Assembly: GCA_900544345.1 (NCBI GenBank) | Contig: UQUR01000003.1 | Span: 124,001 to 188,000 of the forward strand | Source: an uncultured Sutterella sp. | Lineage (GTDB): Bacteria; Pseudomonadota; Gammaproteobacteria; Burkholderiales; Burkholderiaceae_F | Direction of reading: 5' to 3' | DNA: 64,000 bases | Shown here: piece by piece, positions 53,570 through 62,385 of the stretch | Layout of the letters: each line of letters starts with the position of its first letter | Position numbering within the stretch: the first letter of the stretch is position 1 | Position numbers and translations under genes: made by a program | The notes under the pieces: generated by a model | Database searches by the model: none | Told to the model about the DNA's origin: nothing | Seen by the model: only the letters and a program-made list of their open reading frames with translations

Positions 53570-53989
53570 ATGTCAGACTTAACTTCGTATGATCAACAGG
53601 GACCGAAAAAGAGTTTGTTGTTCATCACCCAGCTGGTCTACATTTTGCATGGTTTAAGTATTGTTATCGGGTTGATGACAGGCGCTACGATTATCTCAGC
53701 TTTTCTTTTCGGATGGCCCTCTATTGCGGCAGTGATCTTAAATTACATTATGGCGCCGGATGCACGGGGCACTTTTTTGCAGTCACATTTTTCTTGGCAG
53801 ATTAGAACATTTTGGTACGGAATGGTTTGGACCATTTTGGTGGCGATCATTGGCATCGTTTTGACGCCTCTTGTTATCGGTCCTTTTATTTGGTTGGGCG
53901 GCTTTATCGTTTTGGGAATCTGGGTGGCCTACCGAATTGCTATCGGTTGGATACGGCTTCGTCAGTATCGGCCTATTTATACCGATTAA
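53570..53989 (+). CDS. DUF4870/Tic20-like membrane protein
   Basis: The 139-residue protein has about three membrane segments: near residues 18-48, 51-65 and 80-120 (WTILVAIIGIVLTPLVIGPF). The conserved HFSWQIRTFWYG and the C-terminal YRIAIGWIRLR fit the DUF4870 (Tic20-like) family known from Neisseria and Burkholderiales. AGAAGGAAA precedes the ATG. It is divergent from the response regulator. Its function is unknown. Confidence 0.78.
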   Translation: MSDLTSYDQQGPKKSLLFITQLVYILHGLSIVIGLMTGATIISAFLFGWPSIAAVILNYIMAPDARGTFLQSHFSWQIRTFWYGMVWTILVAIIGIVLTPLVIGPFIWLGGFIVLGIWVAYRIAIGWIRLRQYRPIYTD

Positions 53990-54006
53990 AGTTACATATT
54001 CAACCT

Positions 54007-54036
54007 TTGAGCAGATTAAGCTGTTTAGGGTATAGT
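54007..54036 (+). promoter_or_regulatory. Candidate fadL promoter
   Basis: TTGAGC at 54007-54012 and TATAGT at 54031-54036 with an 18-bp spacer. It would start a leader of about 145 nt that contains the hairpin at 54104-54148. Confidence 0.45.
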
Positions 54037-54103
54037 TAGGGTTTATACCTATAAAAAACGTAAAAAATCGCAACAAAAAATCCGCAAAATTCCTCCGTTC
54101 GGA

Positions 54104-54155
54104 AGCGTAAAGGTTCTGTTCCTGCTTGTTCCAAAACCTTTACGCTTTTGTTTTT
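54104..54155 (+). terminator. Terminator-like hairpin in front of fadL
   Basis: A perfect 13-bp stem (54104-54116 with 54136-54148), a 19-nt loop and a T-rich tail (TTGTTTTTG). It ends only about 35 bp before the fadL start, leaving no room for a promoter between. It may end the upstream gene, or act as an attenuator for fadL. Confidence 0.75.
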
Positions 54156-54186
54156 GCAATTTTTCCCATTTTGGAGAGAGAAAGAG

Positions 54187-55563
54187 ATGTCTTTCATGAA
54201 AAAGAGTACTGCTGCGTTAGTGTTAACTGGCGTCTCCGTTGCAGTGTCTACGGCTTTTGCTGCCGGTTTCCAATTAACGGAACAATCCTCTTTGGGTGCT
54301 GGCCGTGCTTATGCTGGTGCCGGTATCGTCGGTGATGACTTGTCTGCTGTGCATTACAACCCCGCTGGTATGACGTTGTTGGAAGGCACGCGTTTCCAAG
54401 CCGGTGGCGTTTGGATCGGTATTAATGCTGACTATGATGGCAATGATGGTACGTCTGAGAACGGTCGCTTGAAAGGTCAAATGATCCCTGCAGGCTATGT
54501 GACCCACCAAGTCAACGACAAGGTGTGGTTGGGTTTTGCTATGACCGTTCCCTACGGTATGGGTACGGAATATGACCGTAATTGGGAAGGCAATCAACGC
54601 GGTACTTCCGCCAAGATTTATACCTTTGATATGAATCCGAACATTGCTTACAAAGTAAGCGACTTCATCAGTATCGGTGGTGGTATCTCTGTCCAATACG
54701 CTAAAGCTAAGTTAGGTATGGGTATGGGAGAAATACCTAACATGGGTGGCATTGGTCACGCCAAGCTTGAAGCTGATAGCTGGGATTGGGGATACAACTT
54801 GGGCATCATGATTAGCCCAACTGATAAATTACGCTTTGGTTTAGCTTACCGCTCTGCAATTAAGCACGACGCTGATGGACATACCGATTTATCAAATAGT
54901 CAATTGTTGAATAGTTTGGTTGGATTAGATTCTGTAACTGTAGGGTCAGAAGCCAGCTTGAAAACTCCTGATACTATTATGTTGACCGGTACATGGGAAG
55001 CTACTGAAAAATTGCGCTTATCTGGTTTGATTCGTTGGGCTAATTGGTCAAATTTTGATAAGTTGAAGATTAATAATGGTGTATCCAATGGCATGTTAAG
55101 CCTTATTAACAACGCAGCCAGTAATGCAATACAAGGAATGTTGATTAGTGGTCAAATTGATCAATCACAAGCCATGGCTCTCCAAGGTTACTTAGCTGGC
55201 GCTCAAGGTCAACTAAAGCAAACAGTTATTGAAAACGATTGGCAAGATACGTGGCTCTTCTCCATTGGTGCTGACTACAAGATCAATAGTGACTTTACGG
55301 TTCGCGGTGGTATCGCTTATGAAACAAGCCCGATCGATGATCAATCGACCCGTATGGCTGTGATTCCGGATACCGATCGTCTCTGGCTGTCTTTAGGTGC
55401 CTCCTGGTACGCCACGAAAGATTTGCAATTTGATGTGGGTGCTACCTACTTGATGGGTATTGGTGATAAAGATCTCTATGACCATGTTGGCGGCAAGAAG
55501 ATTGGCGAATATGACACATTGGATGCTTACTTGGTTGGCGTTCAAATGCAGTATCGTTTCTAA
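54187..55563 (+). CDS. FadL-type outer membrane transport protein
   Basis: The 458-residue beta-barrel protein has a signal peptide ending AFAA and a mature N-terminus AGFQLTEQSSLGAGRAYAG that matches the FadL/OMPP1 hatch. NPAGMTLLEG follows and a final strand ends in aromatic YRF as required for BAM assembly. These channels take up long-chain fatty acids or other hydrophobic compounds. ATG 54187 has a purine-rich GGAGAGAGAAAGAG upstream; ATG 54196 is possible. A central segment (about 54840-55230) has much lower GC and different codons from its flanks. Confidence 0.88.
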   Translation: MSFMKKSTAALVLTGVSVAVSTAFAAGFQLTEQSSLGAGRAYAGAGIVGDDLSAVHYNPAGMTLLEGTRFQAGGVWIGINADYDGNDGTSENGRLKGQMIPAGYVTHQVNDKVWLGFAMTVPYGMGTEYDRNWEGNQRGTSAKIYTFDMNPNIAYKVSDFISIGGGISVQYAKAKLGMGMGEIPNMGGIGHAKLEADSWDWGYNLGIMISPTDKLRFGLAYRSAIKHDADGHTDLSNSQLLNSLVGLDSVTVGSEASLKTPDTIMLTGTWEATEKLRLSGLIRWANWSNFDKLKINNGVSNGMLSLINNAASNAIQGMLISGQIDQSQAMALQGYLAGAQGQLKQTVIENDWQDTWLFSIGADYKINSDFTVRGGIAYETSPIDDQSTRMAVIPDTDRLWLSLGASWYATKDLQFDVGATYLMGIGDKDLYDHVGGKKIGEYDTLDAYLVGVQMQYRF

Positions 55564-55586
55564 TTTAAAGTTAGCCTAAACCATCA

Positions 55587-55626
55587 AAAAGCCGGCATCT
55601 CAATTGTTTGAGAGCTGGCTTTTCTT
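55587..55626 (+). terminator. Terminator after fadL
   Basis: AAAAGCCGGC (55587-55596) pairs with GCTGGCTTTT (one G-U) around an inner TCTCAA/TTGAGA helix, followed by a T-rich stretch. Confidence 0.82.
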
Positions 55627-55673
55627 TTAGGGGCGTAATAACATAATGCGCGATTAATAACTGAGGCAAAGCT

Positions 55674-56228
55674 ATGGCGTTAGGGGCAACCATTTATAAA
55701 GCAAATATTGATATTTCAGATGTCGATCGCGGATATTATGGTTCGCATATCTGTACTTTGGCTCGTCATCCTTCGGAATCGGAAGAGCGCCTTGCTGTAC
55801 GAATGCTTGCTTTCTGTCTTTATGTCGGTGAAACCGATATGAGATTGGAATTTGGTCGGGGCTTATCGACAGAAGGAGAACCTGCTCTTTGGGAAATCGA
55901 TGATACAGGCGCAATAGCCCGTTGGATTGATGTTGGGGTGCCCGATATTCGGCAAATTAGAAAAGCTGCTGGACGTAGCAACGAAGAAATCGTGATCGCT
56001 TACGGTGAGGATCGAATTGATCCTTGGTGGAAGCAAAATATGTCCGACATGAGAAAAGTTGAAAAACTATCTATAGCCATGCTCAAAGACGCTGAAGTAG
56101 CTCAAATGATTCCGTTGATAGGGCGGACGATGCATTTGACTGTGACGGTTCAAGATAGTGTTGTCTGGTTATCAGACAGTGTCAATACGGCTCAGGTGCA
56201 AATGCACTGGCTTTTAAGAAGAGATTAG
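55674..56228 (+). CDS. yaeQ: YaeQ family protein
   Basis: This encodes a 184-residue protein of the YaeQ family, which has a PD-(D/E)XK-like fold. It begins MALGATIYKANIDISDVDRG and contains FGRGLSTEGEPALWEIDDTG and RWIDVGVPD, all diagnostic. The function is not firmly known; E. coli YaeQ was described as a suppressor of rfaH haemolysin effects. Its stop overlaps the stop of the convergent ybgE-like gene by 2 bp, with no terminator between. Confidence 0.93.
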   Translation: MALGATIYKANIDISDVDRGYYGSHICTLARHPSESEERLAVRMLAFCLYVGETDMRLEFGRGLSTEGEPALWEIDDTGAIARWIDVGVPDIRQIRKAAGRSNEEIVIAYGEDRIDPWWKQNMSDMRKVEKLSIAMLKDAEVAQMIPLIGRTMHLTVTVQDSVVWLSDSVNTAQVQMHWLLRRD

Positions 56229-56494
56229 AAAGTAATCATCAAAGCCCCGACAATCATCAGGGGCCAGGCAACCACAGGGGAAAATAGGATCCGAAGAACT
56301 TTATTTTCCGGGATAAATCCGAAGCCGTAGATGTACGAAAAACTCATCCCTATCAATAAACAGACAAGCCAGCCATGTGGGACGCTGTGCATATCAACGG
56401 CGATCAATCGAGGAAAACAGACAACCACCACCGTGACTGCAAGAGCCGCCACGATGGAAAGAACGCGAGTGAGAAATAAAACTCCTCTTGACAT
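56225..56494 (-). CDS. ybgE: Cyd operon protein YbgE-like
   Basis: The 89-residue product has three hydrophobic segments and fits YbgE by size, hydropathy (LTRVLSIVAALAVTVVVVCFP) and place at the end of the cyd operon. The frame is open further upstream, but ATG 56494, 2 nt after the cydX stop, is the credible start. YbgE is of unknown function and conserved with cydABX. Family conservation is weak, so context carries much of the call. Confidence 0.72.
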   Translation of the reverse strand: MSRGVLFLTRVLSIVAALAVTVVVVCFPRLIAVDMHSVPHGWLVCLLIGMSFSYIYGFGFIPENKVLRILFSPVVAWPLMIVGALMITF

Positions 56495-56496
56495 TA

Positions 56497-56601
56497 CTAA
56501 CTTTGAGCGGAGTCTTCTTTTTTTAACTCGTACATTGCTGCCATTAAAACTGCAAAAACAATCGCCAACAGCAATCCGACAAACCAATAAATGTAAAACA
56601 T
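56497..56601 (-). CDS. cydX: Cytochrome bd oxidase small subunit CydX
   Basis: I read a 34-residue ORF by hand: MFYIYWFVGLLLAIVFAVLM, then AAMYELKKEDSAQS. It is a single membrane helix with a charged C-terminal tail, as in CydX, which stabilises the heme d site of the bd oxidase. GGAG stands 9 nt before the ATG. It lies 14 bp after cydB and 2 bp before the ybgE-like gene. It is shorter than common gene-calling limits. Confidence 0.87.
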   Translation of the reverse strand: MFYIYWFVGLLLAIVFAVLMAAMYELKKEDSAQS

Positions 56602-56615
56602 AGTGAGTCACTCCA

Positions 56616-57752
56616 TTAATAAAGCGATTTATCGTTTTCTTTAATGTATTGAGCTGTCATCTTGCCGCTCATTACTTTGTAGGCCCAGCCTGTATAGATC
56701 AGCACGATTGGCAGGAAAATCAAAGTTACGATAAACATCACCTGCAGCGTAAGCTGAGAGCTTGTGCAGTCCCACATTGTCAAAGACGAGACAGGATGAC
56801 TCGAAGAAGGCAATATAAAGGGGAACATGGCAATTAAGGGAGTTAACACAATACAAAGAATACTCACCGCACTAGCCAATACCGATGTGAGTGGACGCCA
56901 AACATATTCACAAAGAACACCAACTACACAGGCAACAATAGCTAGAAGAGGAACTGCAAAGAGAACAGGGTAGTTAAAGAAATTCGTAAACCAGGCTCCC
57001 TGACTCATCTGTACAGACTTCAGTAGCGGATTAGCAACACCTGCCGGGTCAATACCGCTAGCCACGTAGCCTTGGATACCGAAATAAACCCATATGCCCC
57101 CTAAGAAAAATAAGACAGCAGTAGCGGTGCCAGCAATTATTCCCGCTTTGCGGGCTCTGGCCTGAAGTTCGCCCGTGGTGCGCAAAAGAAGATAATTGGC
57201 ACCGTGGAAAATAATCATGGAAATTGAAACAATGCCGCAAAGCAGTGCAAAAGGATTTAAAAGAGCCCAGAAACTGCCTGTATAGGTAGAACGAAGTGTT
57301 TCATCAAAGTGGAAAGGTACTCCTTGGAGCATATTACCGAAAGCTACTCCGAAAATAACCGGAGGAACAAAACTGCCGATAAAAAGGGCCCAATCCCACG
57401 AGGAGCGCCATTTTTCAGTCGGAACCCGACTTCTGTAGTCAAAGGCGACTGGTCTTAAAATGAGAGCTGCTAATACGATAAACAAAGCCCAGTAAAGACC
57501 AGAAAAAGCCGTTGCATACACCAAAGGCCAGGCAGCAAAAATAGCTCCGCCACCCGTTAAAAGCCATACTTGATTGCCGTCCCAATGGGGTGCAACCGTA
57601 TTAATCATGACACGGCGCTCGGTATCGTTTTTCCCAAGGAAAGGCAAAAGAGAGCCTACACCCATATCCTGACCGTCCATGACAGCAAAGCCGACAAGAA
57701 GCACACCGACAAAGAGCCACCAGATGAGTTTGAGAATTTCATAATCGATCAT
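56616..57752 (-). CDS. cydB: Cytochrome bd ubiquinol/menaquinol oxidase subunit II
   Basis: The 378-residue subunit has about eight or nine membrane helices. The N-terminal LIWWLFVGVLLVGFAVMDGQDMGVG and the NTVAPHWDGNQVWLLTGGGAIFAAWP block are CydB signatures, with Asp and His near the heme d site. The length equals the E. coli protein (379). It is 6 bp after cydA. Confidence 0.97.
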   Translation of the reverse strand: MIDYEILKLIWWLFVGVLLVGFAVMDGQDMGVGSLLPFLGKNDTERRVMINTVAPHWDGNQVWLLTGGGAIFAAWPLVYATAFSGLYWALFIVLAALILRPVAFDYRSRVPTEKWRSSWDWALFIGSFVPPVIFGVAFGNMLQGVPFHFDETLRSTYTGSFWALLNPFALLCGIVSISMIIFHGANYLLLRTTGELQARARKAGIIAGTATAVLFFLGGIWVYFGIQGYVASGIDPAGVANPLLKSVQMSQGAWFTNFFNYPVLFAVPLLAIVACVVGVLCEYVWRPLTSVLASAVSILCIVLTPLIAMFPFILPSSSHPVSSLTMWDCTSSQLTLQVMFIVTLIFLPIVLIYTGWAYKVMSGKMTAQYIKENDKSLY

Positions 57753-57758
57753 GATGCA

Positions 57759-59327
57759 TTACTCCTTATCGCTTGTTTGATTGCGTTCAAAGAAATAACG
57801 GCCCGTACCTAAATAACTGGGACCTGTTTTGATTAATTTCGTCATCAGCCACATTTCTACAACTAACAGAGCGGAGTACAGCAGAACAAAACCAATGAGA
57901 GAGCCCATGACACTACCGACCGATAATCTGGAGGTCGAGAGGTGTACGGGCAAAATTTCATAAATGCTCCAGGGCTGACGGCCGTACTCAGCAACCATCC
58001 AACCCAGTTCACAAGCAATCCACGGCAAAGGCAGGGCAAAGAAACTGGCCTTTAGAAGCCAGCGGCGAGAAGCAATCAGATCTTTAGCAGAGTAGTAGAG
58101 GCTAAAGGCAAAAATGAAAAGCAGGACAATACCGCAGCCGACCATGGCCCGGAAGCTCCAAAACATGATGTTGACACCAGGGATTGTGTCACGGGCGGCC
58201 TGAGCGATCATTTCAGGTGTTGCCCGTGCGGGATCATCTGTGTATTTACGCAAAAGCATCCCATAACCTAAGTCAGCTTTTAGGCTGTTGAATTGATTTT
58301 GCAAGTCGCCATTCGTGGGGTCTTTGCGCAAAGCACTCAGCGTTTGCATGGCAACAATACCGTTTTGGATTCGCTTAGTATTTTGCTCAATCAAGTCCTT
58401 AATGCCAGGAATTGGAGTATCAAGTGAACGAGTGGCAATAATGCCGAAAAGCCAAGGAATCTCGATATTAGCGCGAGTAACCTGATTTTCTTCATCTGGG
58501 AAGCCAAATACCGTCATGGGAGCTGGAGCTGGAACAGTCTCCCAGGCAGCTTCCATAGCCGCCATCTTCGCCGGTTGATCTTTGGCTACAAGGTAGCCGG
58601 ATTCATCGCCCAAATGGATGGTGAAAATGGAAACAACGAGACCGAAAGCAGCCGCTACTCTGAATGAGCGCTTGGCAAATTCCAGATCTCGTCCTTTCAA
58701 CATATACCAAGCAGAAACTGCCAACACGAAAAGGGCTCCGGTGACGTAACCTGCAGCGATCGTATGACCGAATTTAGCCTGTGCCCATGGGCTTAAAACT
58801 ACATCAAAAAAGTTAGTCATTTCCATGCGCATGGTTTCAAAGTTAAAGTCTGCTCCGATGGGATACTGCATCCAGGCGTTAGCGATTAGAATCCACAAAG
58901 CGGATAAGTTGGAGCCCAAGGCCATGCAAATCGTTACGATGAGGTGGGTGGACTTTTTAAGGCGCTTCCAGCCAAAGAAAAATAGTCCGATAAAGGTTGA
59001 TTCAAGGAAAAACGCCATGAGACCTTCAATGGCGAGCGGCGCTCCGAAAATATCGCCGACATAGTGTGAATAATAAGCCCAGTTTGTACCGAACTGGAAC
59101 TCCATTGTGATGCCGGTGGCTACGCCTAAAGCAAAATTCACACCGAAAAGCTTCCCCCAGAATTTGGTCATGTCTTTATAGACTTCTTTGCCTGTCACAA
59201 CATAGCAGGCTTCCATTACGACCAGCATGAAGGACAGACCGAGGGTAAGAGGCACGAAAATGAAGTGATACATTGATGTCAGCGCAAACTGCCATCTTGA
59301 GAGATCAACTAATTCGGTCGAAATCAT
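57759..59327 (-). CDS. cydA: Cytochrome bd ubiquinol/menaquinol oxidase subunit I
   Basis: The 522-residue catalytic subunit of the high-affinity terminal oxidase carries heme b595/d ligand His21 in MYHFIFVPLTLGLS, heme b558 His in KFGHTIAAGYVTG and Met in MFWSFRAMVG. The Q loop between helices is of the long E. coli type. It supports microaerobic respiration; menaquinol is the likely donor given menA. CydB, CydX, YbgE-like and CydP are encoded with it. Confidence 0.98.
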   Translation of the reverse strand: MISTELVDLSRWQFALTSMYHFIFVPLTLGLSFMLVVMEACYVVTGKEVYKDMTKFWGKLFGVNFALGVATGITMEFQFGTNWAYYSHYVGDIFGAPLAIEGLMAFFLESTFIGLFFFGWKRLKKSTHLIVTICMALGSNLSALWILIANAWMQYPIGADFNFETMRMEMTNFFDVVLSPWAQAKFGHTIAAGYVTGALFVLAVSAWYMLKGRDLEFAKRSFRVAAAFGLVVSIFTIHLGDESGYLVAKDQPAKMAAMEAAWETVPAPAPMTVFGFPDEENQVTRANIEIPWLFGIIATRSLDTPIPGIKDLIEQNTKRIQNGIVAMQTLSALRKDPTNGDLQNQFNSLKADLGYGMLLRKYTDDPARATPEMIAQAARDTIPGVNIMFWSFRAMVGCGIVLLFIFAFSLYYSAKDLIASRRWLLKASFFALPLPWIACELGWMVAEYGRQPWSIYEILPVHLSTSRLSVGSVMGSLIGFVLLYSALLVVEMWLMTKLIKTGPSYLGTGRYFFERNQTSDKE

Positions 59328-59365
59328 AAAAAACCTTTCGAAGAGATAAGACCCAGAGGAAATTT

Positions 59366-59590
59366 TTATAGATTTTTCTCTGTGCAGGTGTTTGCCGTAG
59401 TGTCGGCTAAAATAACTTGGCTCACACTTTGAGCATTTGTCTCAACACGATTGTCAGAGCTGAAAAAAAGCAAACCTAAACAAACAATAACCGCAATCTT
59501 GCAGGCCAAAGTGAAAGCCACTTTAACGAGCAACTGTCGGTTAGTGAGAGAAGAGGATTTATTGAGTTCTGACATGTCAAGTGTAAGCAT
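59366..59590 (-). CDS. cydP: Putative cytochrome oxidase small subunit CydP
   Basis: This encodes a 74-residue protein with one membrane segment (about residues 26-44, VAFTLACKIAVIVCLGLLFF) preceded by NRQLLVKV. This pattern, its size and its place directly upstream of cydA match the CydP family proposed for Burkholderiales bd oxidases. The start is uncertain: ATG 59590 or ATG 59575, neither with a clear ribosome binding site. Function is inferred from context. Confidence 0.68.
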   Translation of the reverse strand: MLTLDMSELNKSSSLTNRQLLVKVAFTLACKIAVIVCLGLLFFSSDNRVETNAQSVSQVILADTTANTCTEKNL

Positions 59591-59651
59591 ACTGACTGCT
59601 GGAGTATTTTGATAGAGCCGATAGGATAAAAACTATCGTTTCAATAAAATA

Positions 59652-59677
59652 AAAGCGAGCCGCAGGTGACTCGCTTT
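59652..59677 (-). terminator. Terminator after the DUF1801 gene
   Basis: An 8-bp stem AAAGCGAG/CTCGCTTT (59652-59659 with 59670-59677), with a T-rich run downstream on the minus strand. Confidence 0.7.
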
Positions 59678-59694
59678 CTGCAATGAAGTTAGAA

Positions 59695-60198
59695 CTATTT
59701 CTTTGCAATAGGCTTTGTGTCATCGATGAGCTCGATGACATCTTCATCGCGACTTTTCATCGAAATACGGACAACAGGCGGCGGAGCTTTGGCATCCTCT
59801 TCAGTTACGCCCCAAATTTCAAGCATTTGTGCTTGAGTTGGGACTTCGCCGCTTGCTACACGGGCACGACGGGCAGTGACAGAATCGCGGACAATTTTCT
59901 CAATGTTATCAAGGGGGATGCGGTTTAAGTCACTGAATAAAATGCTACGGTGCACCATATCAACTTGCAGTTTATCTTTGAACGTTTCAAGGACAGACTC
60001 CTCGGCGACATACAAAGTCATGGATTTCTCACCGGATTCCAAGGCAAAAAGCGGTCCCTGGAGCTCATAAAAAGCTAAAGCGTGGCGCATGCTTTCCCGC
60101 ACACCGCGGGCTGAGCGACGAATAAGACTGCAGATTTTTGCCATTGCCACTCGACGATCAGGCGGTAGGTTTTGCAGGTAATCTCCAACTGTCGACAT
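59695..60198 (-). CDS. DUF1801 family protein
   Basis: The 167-residue protein's N-terminal about 115 residues resemble DUF1801 (YdhG/frataxin-like fold): VGDYLQNLPPDRR, RESMRHALAFYELQGPLFAL, then a strand-rich part with KSMTLYVAEE. The C-terminal about 50 residues are acidic and not part of the domain. ATG 60198 has GGGGA upstream; the frame runs on to 60237. Some family members were suggested to bind iron, but the function here is unknown. It appears monocistronic. Confidence 0.68.
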   Translation of the reverse strand: MSTVGDYLQNLPPDRRVAMAKICSLIRRSARGVRESMRHALAFYELQGPLFALESGEKSMTLYVAEESVLETFKDKLQVDMVHRSILFSDLNRIPLDNIEKIVRDSVTARRARVASGEVPTQAQMLEIWGVTEEDAKAPPPVVRISMKSRDEDVIELIDDTKPIAKK

Positions 60199-60305
60199 GA
60201 AAAAATCCCCTAAAATCTGGGAAAAACAAGCCTCCAATTTTACACTTAAATCCTATTTAACTCCAGTATCTAGAATATTTTCCTGAGTATTTTTCAGTAC
60301 TTGCG

Positions 60306-60806
60306 TTACCGCCAGAAAATAAATTGTGCTTCAAAAGGTACTCGATTAATTTGTCCCTGACGAGCTGGTGTGCATTTAGCTTGGGGAATGCCGCCCTGAG
60401 CGTTGAGCCGCTGTATGTATTTCACTCCCAAAAAGGTTCCGTGACTGGCAGGAGCTGTGACGGTAAATAAAGCGTCGGGTAAATTTTTTCCGTCTCCTGC
60501 TGCTATGCCTGTGATTCGGCAGGAGGCAATCTTGGAGCCGTCATTGTGTACAAAAGAGAAACGATAACCGTGTTTGGCAACAGCTTGACCAGTAGAGGGC
60601 AGGAAAAGGTAAGCATTGGGAGCCTCAAATCGCCAAAACCATCCTTTCATATCGTGGACGCAGCGAAAAACTTGTTCGCCAGAAGCGTCAAGTTTGAGCA
60701 CTGCATGAGTGGATTCAGGAGGATTAATATCGGCCTGCTCAACGGTGGCACAGGCACTTAAAAGTAGGGGTAAAAGTCCAATCAGTAATCGGTTCAAAGT
60801 TCTCAT
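60306..60806 (-). CDS. DUF3455 family lipoprotein
   Basis: This encodes a 166-residue secreted lipoprotein with lipobox LLSAC (Cys19). The mature part fits DUF3455: ASGEQVFRCVHDMKGWFWRFEAPNAYLF, then HNDGSKIASCRI, then a C-terminal QRLNAQGGIPQAKCTPARQG. Three or four Cys could form disulfides in the periplasm. The role is unknown. It appears monocistronic and divergent from sstT. Confidence 0.78.
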   Translation of the reverse strand: MRTLNRLLIGLLPLLLSACATVEQADINPPESTHAVLKLDASGEQVFRCVHDMKGWFWRFEAPNAYLFLPSTGQAVAKHGYRFSFVHNDGSKIASCRITGIAAGDGKNLPDALFTVTAPASHGTFLGVKYIQRLNAQGGIPQAKCTPARQGQINRVPFEAQFIFWR

Positions 60807-61031
60807 AACAGTGCAAAAATCAACGAGATAAACTTAGCTATTAGTGTACAAAGAAAATTCTAAGACAGGTTAGGACTGACAATTATTTAAAGTTATTTTC
60901 TATTTCTGATGAAATGAAGCTCATAAGCAAAAAACCTGAGGCTGTAACGAAATTTCTTATAAAAATGACGTCGCCAACGAGAAAAAATGTTATGGTAGCC
61001 AAAGTTTTTTCAGTAAAGGGGTGATTAGGGT

Positions 61032-62309
61032 ATGGCTCGTCATTCATTAAAACGGTTCGCGATGCCGTTTTTACAAGCATCGTTAGTCAAGCAAATCCTG
61101 ATTGGACTAATTTTGGGTGTGGTACTAGCTTACTTTTCTCCAAGTACTGCTCAGACTTGTGCTTTTTTGGGTTCATTATTTATTTCTGCTTTAAAAGCTG
61201 TAGCCCCTCTTTTGGTATTTGTTTTGGTGATGTCTGCGATTGCCAATCAAGATATTGAAACCAGAGCTCATATCAAACCGGTTTTGGTTCTTTATCTGTT
61301 AGGGACATTTGGAGCGGCTCTAGTAGCGGTGACCGCCAGTTTTTTATTTCCGACTTCGATTTTTATGACAGGTACCCAGGCGCAGGCTTCCACTCCGGGT
61401 GACTTGGTTGAGGTATTACATAATCTTTTGTTAGGTGTTGTGGATAACCCAGTTCATGCCTTAAGCAATGGAAACTATATGGCGATTTTAGCCTGGGCCG
61501 CAGGGTTAGGGGTTGCGATGAGACATGCTTCTGATTCCTCGCGCGAATTTATGGCGGATCTATCCCGCGGTGTTGAATTTGTGGTGCGCGTCGTTATCCG
61601 CTTTGCTCCGGTCGGCATTTTCGGTTTGGTAGCTAACACAGTTGCAACAACAGGGATAGAAACACTGGCAGGTTATGTTCAAGTACTGCTCGTTTTGATT
61701 GGTAGTATGTTTTTTGTTGCTTTAATTCTTAATCCGCTTTTGGTATGGCTTTATATTCGCCGTAATCCTTATCCGTTAACCTTTGCCACATTAAGAGAGA
61801 GTGGTGTTACCGCTTTCTTTACGCGCTCTTCTGCAGCCAATATTCCCGTAAATATGGGGATGTGCCGTCGTTTGAATCTGGATAGCGGTACTTATTCGAT
61901 TACTATTCCTTTAGGAGCAACGATTAATATGGCTGGTGCAGCTATCACGATTACGGTTCTCACCTTGGCTGCTGCCCATAGTCTGCACATTGAAACAAGT
62001 TTCGGGATGGCTATTTTGTTGAGTGTTGTTGCCTCGGTTTGTGCCTGTGGAGCATCGGGTGTGCCGGGTGGCTCATTGATGTTGATTCCATTGGCTTGCG
62101 GTCTGTTTGGTATTGATAATTCCATGGCAATGCAGGTTGTAGCTGTCGGCTTCATTATTGGTGTATTGCAGGATTCGGCAGAAACGGCGCTGAATTCCTC
62201 TTCTGATGTGCTTTTTACTGCGGCAGCTTGTTTAAGAGCAGAGAGAATTGATCAAGAACGCGAACGCAGAGAACAGGAAATAAACGATCAGCTTCAAAAG
62301 AAAAACTAA
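61032..62309 (+). CDS. sstT: Serine/threonine:sodium symporter SstT
   Basis: The 425-residue DAACS-family symporter imports serine and threonine with sodium. The central block FFTRSSAANIPVNMGMCRR and the following SITIPLGATINMAGAAITI are specific to SstT; SGVPGGSLMLIPLACGLFGI is the second hairpin. About eight helices are predicted. The C-terminal tail is charged. The start has only a weak AGGG upstream. An in-frame TGTGGATAA (61439-61447) looks like a DnaA box but is coding. Confidence 0.94.
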   Translation: MARHSLKRFAMPFLQASLVKQILIGLILGVVLAYFSPSTAQTCAFLGSLFISALKAVAPLLVFVLVMSAIANQDIETRAHIKPVLVLYLLGTFGAALVAVTASFLFPTSIFMTGTQAQASTPGDLVEVLHNLLLGVVDNPVHALSNGNYMAILAWAAGLGVAMRHASDSSREFMADLSRGVEFVVRVVIRFAPVGIFGLVANTVATTGIETLAGYVQVLLVLIGSMFFVALILNPLLVWLYIRRNPYPLTFATLRESGVTAFFTRSSAANIPVNMGMCRRLNLDSGTYSITIPLGATINMAGAAITITVLTLAAAHSLHIETSFGMAILLSVVASVCACGASGVPGGSLMLIPLACGLFGIDNSMAMQVVAVGFIIGVLQDSAETALNSSSDVLFTAAACLRAERIDQERERREQEINDQLQKKN

Positions 62310-62328
62310 ACAGAGTTAACACAAAGAG

Positions 62329-62385
62329 AAAAAGGGGTGTTACAAAAGTACTGTTATAGGAAACAATTAAGTAACCCCCTTCTTA
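62329..62385 (+). terminator. Terminator after sstT
   Basis: AAGGGG-T-GTTAC (62332-62343) pairs with GTAACCCCCTT (62371-62381) leaving one bulged T; a short T-rich stretch follows. Confidence 0.6.

Noticed and set aside
61439..61447. Exact DnaA box in sstT
   Set aside because: A single site inside conserved coding sequence with no cluster around it; one such match per tens of kb is expected.
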